Source of the DNA: Pelosinus fermentans
GTDB taxonomy: Bacteria; Bacillota; Negativicutes; DSM-13327
Length of the DNA: 25,090 bases
Direction of reading: 5' to 3'
Assembly: GCA_002434245.1 (NCBI GenBank)
Contig: DJJR01000048.1
Location: 1-25,090 of the forward strand
Below are positions 19,601 through 25,090 of this stretch, piece after piece (position 1 is the first letter of the stretch; each line of letters opens with the position of its first letter). A program made the position numbers and the translations under genes. Under the pieces are notes generated by a model. The model was not told where the DNA came from. It worked only from the letters and a program-made list of their open reading frames with translations, and did not search any database.

Positions 19601-22594
19601 AAGCATCCACCTTATATTGGTAAGCAAAATTCTCTGTCCCTCTTGCAGCCTTCCAGCAGCCTGCTGTAAAGCCTCTCGCACTATTTCAAGACAAGCAGCC
19701 TCTGGCAGGACTCTGAATCCTGTAACATGATTCACAAAGAAGAATTCCTTCCCCGAGAATTTAGAGCTAAAACGCTGCTCCATTAAATCCGATGTATTCT
19801 GATGAAGCAGAGGATGAAGCATCGGCGCATTTCCGGTGCTGGTCAGCATATGATTAGCAGTTGTTGTTTCAATTTCAGGTACCCAATATCTTTCCTTGGC
19901 AAAAGGATACGTAGGCAGGCTAATTCTGCGAGGCCTTGTTTTTCCATATAGCTTCTTCCAGTCAATGGCTAGCCCTTTTACCCAGACCTCGAGAAGCTTA
20001 GTATATTTTCCTTTTCTCATCCAAGAATCCATCATAGTTCCCATATCTTCATCCGAGCCTAAAGCAGCTAATGTTTCCTTATTGCGCTTATTTTGCCCTC
20101 GATACAAATTTTCAATATCCTCTTGTCCTTCTAAAAAGCAACTCAATTTTTCTTCCACTTCTTTAATAGAAGTCACGGCGATCGCCAAGCGCTCGTCCAT
20201 TGTTTCACGCCCTATTTGCAGCGTATAGGCCATATCCGCCAGACTTGCATCAGAGAACCCGACTTCCTTTATCATAATTAACAATTGTTTTACCTTTTCC
20301 AAAAGACGCTCTTCATTTTTGGCCGATAATACAATCATAGCTGGATGCTGCTGTGAAATCTGAATTAAAACCGGATCCTGATACCCTGGGATATATTCTT
20401 CAATCACAACATGAGCATTTGACCCTCCCGCACCAAAAGATGAAATACCCGCAATTCTCGGATGCTCTTCTGTTTTTCCCTGTATGTCAATCAACGGTCT
20501 TTTCCATTCTGCAAGTTCTTGCTGAACAAAAAATGGTGTATTGCTAAAATCAATATTCGGATTTAGTGTTCTGGAATGCAATGATGGCACTAGCTGGTGA
20601 TATTTAAGCTGCAGCAATACTTTAGTTACTCCTGCAATGCCGGCTGCACTTTCGCAATGCCCGATATTCGATTTAGCGGATCCAATTGCACAGAATTGTT
20701 TGTCTTTGGTATACTCTTGAAAAATTTTACTCAGTCCTGCGATTTCAATAGGATCTCCTAAAGAAGTTCCAGTCCCATGCGCTTCAATATAGCTGATCAT
20801 TCGGGGACTGATTCCTATTTCAACCAAAGCCTGACCAATAACCCGAGCTTGCGCGTTAGGATTAGGAACTGTATAGCCATTTGTTTTTCCGCCATGATTG
20901 ATTGCAGTTGCTTTAATAATTCCATATATATTATCACCATCATCAATGGCTTTCGTCAGAGGTTTGAGCAGTACAGCTCCAACTCCTTCACCGGGTACAT
21001 AGCCATCTCCTCCCTGACCGAAGCTTTCGCATCTTCCCTTGCTTGATATAAACTTCCCTTGCCCTAGCAGCAGATATTTATTGGGATGAATGGAGACATT
21101 TACACCACCTGCAATTGCAAGTTCGCAACCTCCCTGCTGCAGACTTTGGCATGCTAAATGAATTGCCGTCAAAGAGGAAGAGCACATTGTGTCGACAGCC
21201 ATACTAGGTCCATGAAAATTAAAAAAGTAGGATACTCGATTGGCAACTGACGATGGATTTCCGCTAAGAGCAACGGGTCTTCCCTGGATTTGTTCCTGAG
21301 CACCGTAGAGCTGATACTCTTCATACATCACTCCTACATAAACTCCTACGTTTCCTTCGAGATTAAAATTATCTTTTAAACCAAGGCCTTGCCGAGTATA
21401 TCCTGCATCCTCCAACGTTTCAAATACACATTGCAGGAACAATCGTTCCTGGGGGTCGATAAATTGGGCGTCCCGCGGTGAGATGTTAAAGAAGAGAGGG
21501 TCGAATTGGTCTACCCCCTCCAGAAAACCGCCCCATTTACTATACGTTTTACCAAATTTATTCTTATCTTCATCAAAGTATAAACTATGATCCCAGCGCT
21601 CTTTAGGAATTTCTGTGATACAATCCTTGCCCTCCCGCAAGTTTTCCCAATATTCCTGAAGATTTCTGGCACCAGGATAACGTCCGGAAACGCCAATAAT
21701 AGCAACATCCAACCCTGCTGCTTCTTTTTGCCGAATGATGCCTTCACTGAACTTCGGAGGGCGCTGCTTCCTGGGACTTCTAAACAACGCTTTTTTGTTT
21801 TCTACAGCAGTACTGCTGCCAGATTTAGCAGAAATGGGAGTCCCCTGTTCCAAATTTAAAAGTTTGATTAGCTCAGTACGATAAGCGGCGAGGAAGTAGT
21901 CGGTTATCTGCTGAAGGCTCTCATATTCAAAAAATAATGTTTTTGGCAGAGAACCAAATATTTTTTCTAACTCATTAGTTAATTGCATAACCATAATCGA
22001 ATCAATTCCATACTTTTCCATTGGCGCATTTTCATCTATTCGATGTACAGGAAGCTTCAGAACAGAAGATAATTGCTGTTTGAAATAACGTATTGCTTTT
22101 TCCTTCAGCAGTTCTTCCCCTATTTCTATCATTACTTTGCTTTTCTTATTTATCGGATTTGGTAATTCTTTCACTTGCAGCTGGCTGGCAAACATCTCAT
22201 GATATTCGTTAACCAAATACTGGGCAAAACTCTGTATGGTTAATTGTGTGTAAAATATGCTCGGAGACAGCTCAAGCTCATAATCCTGATTCAGTCTATT
22301 CGCCAATACCGCAAGCATAACCTGATCCAGCCCATTTTCATTCCAATGGGCCTCTAGATCAATATCTTCAATTGTTACCCTGCATAATTCGGATGCCAGC
22401 TGCAGCAAAACAGTCTGTATTCTATCTATCAGGCTGGCGGTATTAGTCTCAGGTAACGCATGATTCTCCAGGATGGGAAGTATGTGTTGCCGGGTATGCT
22501 TTGTTTTGTACTCTTGAATCTGCTTTATCGCATCTTCTCGGCTTATTTTCTTTTCTTTTATTTGCTTATATAAAGATGATAATTGACTCTCCAT
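13673..22594 (-). CDS. Trans-AT type I polyketide synthase, terminal protein with reductive release domain
   Basis: 2973 residues. Order by residue: docking-like helix 1-35; ACP1 53-127, with Gln91 where the phosphopantetheine Ser should be (GLDQ); ACP2 ~160-235 (GIDS, Ser199); KS1 296-735, complete catalytic set Cys471 (DTMCSSSL), His606 (EAHGTGT), His646 (NIGHCESAAG); linker to ~905; DH 925-1205, degenerate (HVTGFRVLP is one residue short of HxxxGxxxxP; Asn1127 replaces the catalytic Asp); KR 1235-1700 (TGGCGGLG, Tyr1605, Asn1609); ACP3 1728-1803 (GFDS, Ser1765); KS2 1857-2295 with Cys2024 and His2159 but Asn2207 in place of the second His (CIGNAEVASG); ACP4 ~2493-2567 (GMDS, Ser2529); thioester reductase 2603-2973 (TGATGLLG, Tyr2771-Lys2775). 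No acyltransferase domain exists, so malonyl units must come from a separate AT. The end of the line should cleave the chain with NAD(P)H to an aldehyde or alcohol. The start is 20 nt after the previous PKS stop, with GGGGGAAG upstream. Product not recognised. Confidence 0.95.
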   Translation of the reverse strand: MESQLSSLYKQIKEKKISREDAIKQIQEYKTKHTRQHILPILENHALPETNTASLIDRIQTVLLQLASELCRVTIEDIDLEAHWNENGLDQVMLAVLANRLNQDYELELSPSIFYTQLTIQSFAQYLVNEYHEMFASQLQVKELPNPINKKSKVMIEIGEELLKEKAIRYFKQQLSSVLKLPVHRIDENAPMEKYGIDSIMVMQLTNELEKIFGSLPKTLFFEYESLQQITDYFLAAYRTELIKLLNLEQGTPISAKSGSSTAVENKKALFRSPRKQRPPKFSEGIIRQKEAAGLDVAIIGVSGRYPGARNLQEYWENLREGKDCITEIPKERWDHSLYFDEDKNKFGKTYSKWGGFLEGVDQFDPLFFNISPRDAQFIDPQERLFLQCVFETLEDAGYTRQGLGLKDNFNLEGNVGVYVGVMYEEYQLYGAQEQIQGRPVALSGNPSSVANRVSYFFNFHGPSMAVDTMCSSSLTAIHLACQSLQQGGCELAIAGGVNVSIHPNKYLLLGQGKFISSKGRCESFGQGGDGYVPGEGVGAVLLKPLTKAIDDGDNIYGIIKATAINHGGKTNGYTVPNPNAQARVIGQALVEIGISPRMISYIEAHGTGTSLGDPIEIAGLSKIFQEYTKDKQFCAIGSAKSNIGHCESAAGIAGVTKVLLQLKYHQLVPSLHSRTLNPNIDFSNTPFFVQQELAEWKRPLIDIQGKTEEHPRIAGISSFGAGGSNAHVVIEEYIPGYQDPVLIQISQQHPAMIVLSAKNEERLLEKVKQLLIMIKEVGFSDASLADMAYTLQIGRETMDERLAIAVTSIKEVEEKLSCFLEGQEDIENLYRGQNKRNKETLAALGSDEDMGTMMDSWMRKGKYTKLLEVWVKGLAIDWKKLYGKTRPRRISLPTYPFAKERYWVPEIETTTANHMLTSTGNAPMLHPLLHQNTSDLMEQRFSSKFSGKEFFFVNHVTGFRVLPEAACLEIVREALQQAAGRLQEGQRILLTNIRWMLPIAVEEDLLQVHIGLIPEDSSEILFEVYSQSVGRGEEPIIYNEGIAVFSGITAESIALDLTAIQVQCSKHFNASQCYEALKNAGFNYGPEYQSIESVYVGRGQALAKLVIPSCIADTQAQFMLHPSILNGGMQATIGFAMNTEDSRLMLPNALQELEVLGPCPSIMWAWIRYSEGSAADNLQRFDIDLCDTQGKVYIRMKGLEMQGYTETTPANSVEEPRVQALTAPKKQEAFEMMTFEETWQEQALSNRAPVKIRTLVCFLSKLANQQVVAEAVQSLDPETKILFISQSPSSPASSHAIHHISRKDCSTYEQAFQSIREDYGDVDGVLYLWPIEDVTCIEDYAAIVYLLQSIAAVKLKAGRVLLGAQFEMGLERCYLDSWIGFERSLGLVLPNTQVAVMYQESSGQDQESFMKDWLAKLWSELQTEKIQSVFYQEGKRHVYQIQETSLETGSSLLQAGGTYLITGGCGGLGFLFARHFANTHAVNLILTGRSALDEEKQAKVRELEALGSHALYLQADSCDVSSMKTALRQAKEKFGEIHGVIHAAGLAGRQSIFEKDMTGFMKIIEPKIKGTLVLDEVLQEEALHFMCYFSSSSAILGDFGSCDYAIGNRFQMAYAHYRQEKQLQGRTYGKSLVINWPLWKDGGMEVGEEENSKFYLKSSGQRFLEAEEGTLIFDSILSQNKTQQLVLVGQPSRIKRFLGLTQDDVSLSLLSLDSPSKGRRPEMKGLNLEECVEWDLKEYISQLLKIPSNKLDKEDNLADFGFDSISLAQFAALLRSHYGIEVTATLFFGYSTIKKLTQYFVTDHRNTIHEFYKEEAVEQSMEQKHSTGKAMISLKSQSTRFVNRRDKNTEGLKQQDSIAVVGMSGKFPMAEDVHELWKNIVEGRECIAEIPKERWDWREFYGDAAKELNKTQIKWGGFITDIDEFDSLFFKISPKEAESMDPKQRLLMTFVWRAMEDAGIMPKEMSKKSTGVFIATCPSEYADSVSMQNNSLALTSTTPTVLPARISYALDLQGPSEYCDTACSSTLVALHRAVQAIQNGECKQAIVGAVNLLVSPLGFIGLDSLGYLSPDGKVRSFQTGANGYARSEGVGVLIVKPLQQAIKDRNQIYAVVKGTGVSHGGKGMSLTAPNANGMKAAMIQAYQAAKIDPRTVSYIEAHGIASLLGDGIEIDALKAGYQELVARQTSQQVINRNLCYISSLKPCIGNAEVASGMAALIKVISAMRNRIIPGIAKFTTLSDQISLEGSPFQIAAGNYEWGALQNVQGSSLPRRASINGYGFSGINAHVVLEEYVPKQEKATLPEVNLPYIVPLSAKNKTRLDDYARNLLIFLKAREQSEGDSALHLADVAYTFQLGRETMESRVTFIVNDIRELIEKLEIFIDGTENTGNYFSGDARQGIAAQLFGTDDDFEELLHTWIAKGKMKKIAEVWSKGLAVEWELLYPDRKPQRISLPTYPFARERYKLFSQQEKKSLVTIENAKTQSNDENFVQGNPKDTLEYITRLVQDTLGLPSHATIDPQSQLREYGMDSISGIQMLEKIRQELGIQLDGKRFFSEFTLQSIISQLKSIANQDKMLLSSWEMDKKLPMNLTLNLEKTSFTHTSLPENIFLTGATGLLGAFLCNEILQQTSATVYCLVRAESASLGLQRIQENLKKFALWQSDYQSRVIPVLGDITMPQLGIEKITYSELSDSIDAIYHCAALPNHILNYYSLRNANVNGTLAIIEFAAKGKIKPIHFTSTIAVCSQMDGDTRLPTHQRETLLDQGKNLTSGYAQSKWVSEHHLMQVQERGIPITIFRCGEITGSSQTGHGVTEDMVHNFLRIFSKVKAIPEWNEGVMDIVPVDYVSKVILAVSRQQDCYGKIYHLNHMKPFPVSDFFAYLKKKNTRLAKISFEEWADRCLQYIIKLPESAVKTIMVGFFSKLDSGSRVFKHYFTNMELNNENLQTALQGFDIDFPQMDDQWWEKCLKQISLFDR

Positions 22595-22614
22595 TTATCT
22601 CTTCTTCCCCCTCT

Positions 22615-25090
22615 TCACATCTTCATCAATGTACTAAATTCTTCTTCAGATAACGTTCCAGCTGCTATTTCATCGAAAAGATTTTGATACAGATCTTGAT
22701 TTATGATTTTGTCGCCTGCAACAGCATTTACACTGCTGTGTTTATCGCTTTCTTTTGGATGATCTTGTTCCAGAAGCATCCTTAACTGATCTACTTTCCC
22801 CTCCATGACCATTACCTGATTTTTTCCGATACCTGTGCTGTGATATAGGGCCTGGATACCGTTTGCTGTCTGCAGCCCAATCATACCCATGCTCCGCATC
22901 ATCATTTCTTCCGTTGCTTCATCAACACCCATTCCGCCGTCCTGCCACAACGGCCAGTTCATGGAGAGCGTTTTCCCCTGCCTCTGCTGCTGCGCTGCCA
23001 GATCATTGCGATATTCGGCATAAGCGTCCATAAAGGCATTGGCAGCTGCATAATCAGCCTGGCCTGCATTTCCCAGACTACCGGCTATGGAAGAAAAGAA
23101 GATAAAGAAATCCAGCTTCATATCCTTGGTAGCCTGATCCAGATTCACCAGCCCCAGTACCTTGGGTGACAAAACTTCCTGCATTTCCTCCTGCGTCTTT
23201 TTCAAGATAAAATTATCGCGAATTACGCCTGCACAATGCAAAATGCCATGTAAACCACCAAATTCTTCTTGAATGCTCTCAACCAACCGGTTCACTGCCT
23301 GCTGGTCCGTTACATCCACCTGCCGATATTCTACTCGTGCACCCAATGCCTCTATGTCTTGCCATTTAGTCTGCATTTCCTGGGTAGGAGCAGATCGGCC
23401 CGTAAGGATTAAGGTAGCTGATCTTGCCTGCCGGGCAATATCCCGGGCAAAAATAAGTCCCAGCCCTCCTGATCCTCCTGTAATTAAATAGACCCCCTGG
23501 TCTTTCCAGGGAATCTTCACGGTATCCCGCGTAGTTTTGATTTCCTTCCACTCAGCAACCCATCGTTTGCCATCCTGATAGCGAATATGACTGTCGAAGG
23601 GCTGATGACTATTCTCTAGCAGTTTTTCCCTGATGGTTTGAACACAATCCTCAGGTTCCATCTCAATAATTTGTCCAACTAGTTTAGTGTTTTCCAAATG
23701 AGCTGTCTTTAATAATCCAGATAAGCCGGAGAACGGCACCTGTTCTTTTGAGAAAATTACAATCTGGATTAAAACCTTGCTATTTGTCTTCTCTTTGAGA
23801 ATGGCTCGAATCTCTTCAAAAATTTCATCTGCATACCTCTGAAAGCGTACTGCAATACTTTCCTCTTTCGTTTGTAAAGTAATGCAACGTGCTCCATTCA
23901 TATTCATTGCAATACTATCTTCTATCCCTTGATCCGGCTCGCATAGGATTACCACGTGCTGGCTAATGGGTGAGACTGGCGCTGCTGAGTCAATTCGTTT
24001 TTCTTTCCAACCAGGCTGATACAGTAACATGCCAAGCTTTTCCTTTGCCCCTGAATTGATTTTCCCTTCCAGAATTCTTGCCGAAAATCCCTTCATGCGT
24101 ACACAAACTGTCCCTTGTTCATTGCATAGATCAATATCCAGCTTCTGCACCTTATCTTCCCCTTTGCTGCCCGGACTGTACCGTAAAACTGCCCACATGC
24201 TGGGGGTGCATTCGTCAATTAATTCCAGTTCCTGTAAGGCAAAGGGCAGCGCGGGTTTAAGACCGGAGCCAATCATCAGACCCATGGATGCCTGCAGGGC
24301 GGAGTCCATCATACTCGGATGCAGGATAAACTGACCCTGAGTCTCTAACAGAAAAGCAGGCAGCAGCAGTTTTGCCAGAACCTGATTCTCCCCAATGTAC
24401 AAGGTCTCAATTCCTTGGTGCCCCGGTCCGTATTCCAGTCCCATCTTTCGCAATTGCTCATAGCATTGGCGGGAACTCAGCCTTTCACGACTGCACTGCT
24501 TCCGTATCTGTTCGATCGGCAGCGACTGAAGTTCACATGCCGGATGCAATAGGATATTTCCCTGGCTGTGCACCACTGTTTCTTCAAGACTTTCATCCAA
24601 ATGGCTGTAGATTTCATAAGCAATCTCTCCATTCTCTTCCGGGAAAAGTCCTATATGTACCTGAACAGCTTCTTCTCCTGCCATCATTGGACGGCTCCAA
24701 ACCACATGTTTCATCTGTATCCCAATGCTTTCTTTCCCGCTTCTTCCTGCGGCCTGCTGGGCTGCTGCCCGGGCCATTTCCAGATAGGCTACTCCGGGAA
24801 GTATACGCTGCCCCTTCACTACATGATCTTTCAGGAAAAACTCTTCTCCCGTAAATCTGGAACTGAAACGCTGTTCTGAGAAATCAGATGTATTTTGCTG
24901 CAGCAAGGGGTGAAGTACTGCTGCACTTTCTAAATGAGTCCTGTCAGCGAGTGAATTTTCCCTCTGGGAAACCCAATAGCTTTCTTTCGCAAAGGGATAG
25001 CCGGGCAGATGAAGACGGTCCGGTTTTTCTTCACCATACAGCTGCCCCCATGCAAGGTCATATCCTTGGCAGTAGAGATCCGCCAAGGCA
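22615..25090 (-). CDS. Trans-AT polyketide synthase, C-terminal part (DH-KR), continues beyond the window
   Basis: The frame is open to the right edge, so the true start lies outside. The visible 823 residues begin in the post-KS linker (DLYCQGYDLAWGQLYGEE, LHLPGYPFAKESYW). DH 57-340 has intact catalytic signatures: HVVKGQRILPG (His88) and HPSMMDSALQA (Asp261). KR 345-775 has TGGSGGLG, FFSSIAG, and Tyr679 and Asn683 in QADYAAANAF; HCAGVIRDNF carries an Asp often linked with B-type (D-hydroxyl) reduction. The protein ends without an ACP. Its last ~30 residues (YQNLFDEIAAGTLSEEEFST) look like a docking helix, mirrored by the first 30 residues of the next protein. The module is therefore split between KR and ACP, with the carrier at the start of the downstream protein. 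No AT domain is seen. Predicted outcome of this module is a carbon-carbon double bond. Confidence 0.93.
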   Translation of the reverse strand, partial: ALADLYCQGYDLAWGQLYGEEKPDRLHLPGYPFAKESYWVSQRENSLADRTHLESAAVLHPLLQQNTSDFSEQRFSSRFTGEEFFLKDHVVKGQRILPGVAYLEMARAAAQQAAGRSGKESIGIQMKHVVWSRPMMAGEEAVQVHIGLFPEENGEIAYEIYSHLDESLEETVVHSQGNILLHPACELQSLPIEQIRKQCSRERLSSRQCYEQLRKMGLEYGPGHQGIETLYIGENQVLAKLLLPAFLLETQGQFILHPSMMDSALQASMGLMIGSGLKPALPFALQELELIDECTPSMWAVLRYSPGSKGEDKVQKLDIDLCNEQGTVCVRMKGFSARILEGKINSGAKEKLGMLLYQPGWKEKRIDSAAPVSPISQHVVILCEPDQGIEDSIAMNMNGARCITLQTKEESIAVRFQRYADEIFEEIRAILKEKTNSKVLIQIVIFSKEQVPFSGLSGLLKTAHLENTKLVGQIIEMEPEDCVQTIREKLLENSHQPFDSHIRYQDGKRWVAEWKEIKTTRDTVKIPWKDQGVYLITGGSGGLGLIFARDIARQARSATLILTGRSAPTQEMQTKWQDIEALGARVEYRQVDVTDQQAVNRLVESIQEEFGGLHGILHCAGVIRDNFILKKTQEEMQEVLSPKVLGLVNLDQATKDMKLDFFIFFSSIAGSLGNAGQADYAAANAFMDAYAEYRNDLAAQQQRQGKTLSMNWPLWQDGGMGVDEATEEMMMRSMGMIGLQTANGIQALYHSTGIGKNQVMVMEGKVDQLRMLLEQDHPKESDKHSSVNAVAGDKIINQDLYQNLFDEIAAGTLSEEEFSTLMKM

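Noticed and set aside
24372..24854. 160-codon plus-strand ORF
   Set aside because: Antisense to the dehydratase domain of the PKS, which has clear motifs on the other strand.
13673..25090. Acyltransferase or methyltransferase domain inside the PKS proteins
   Set aside because: The stretches after each KS lead by the usual LPTYPFAKERYW-type linker directly to DH or ACP; no GHSxG motif or SAM-binding motif was seen.

Overview
The window reads as chromosomal DNA of an anaerobic, low-to-moderate G+C member of the Firmicutes, most likely a diderm spore-former of the Negativicutes (Pelosinus/Sporomusa type). The reasons are the anaerobic GlpABC dehydrogenase combined with Bacillus-type GlpP antiterminators, strong AGGAGG-like ribosome binding sites, and SigH-like promoter motifs. 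The genus is inference. Every confident gene lies on the minus strand, so transcription runs from high to low coordinates.

25090-11217: the 3' end of a modular polyketide synthase cluster. An incomplete PKS (DH-KR, continuing past the right edge) is followed 20 bp later by a 2973-residue PKS with order docking - ACP(Gln) - ACP - KS - DH(degenerate) - KR - ACP - KS(His to Asn) - ACP - thioester reductase. Neither protein has an acyltransferase domain, so this is a trans-AT system with its AT elsewhere. A MATE exporter and an Sfp-type phosphopantetheinyl transferase follow in the same direction and probably export the product and activate the ACPs. The line ends in reductive release to an aldehyde or alcohol instead of a thioesterase.

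10914-2200: a glycerol / glycerol-3-phosphate island. Two tandem GlpP-type antiterminators come first, then glpF (facilitator), glpK (kinase), and glpA, glpB, glpC (anaerobic G3P dehydrogenase). Two leaders, one before the first-listed glpP paralogue (9483-10067) and one before glpF, share a near-identical 33-34 nt block and a terminator hairpin, as expected for GlpP-controlled attenuation. Four copies of a SigH-like promoter motif sit upstream of these leaders, three of them in tandem before glpF. Glycerol would enter by GlpF, be phosphorylated by GlpK and oxidised to dihydroxyacetone phosphate by GlpABC; G3P-bound GlpP would permit read-through.

2047-1: a chemoreceptor-like protein with a PhnD-like ligand-binding domain fused to the cytoplasmic end of its signalling domain, then the first 33 codons of pyruvate kinase, which is cut by the left edge. 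No tRNA, rRNA, CRISPR array, insertion sequence or phage gene was seen.
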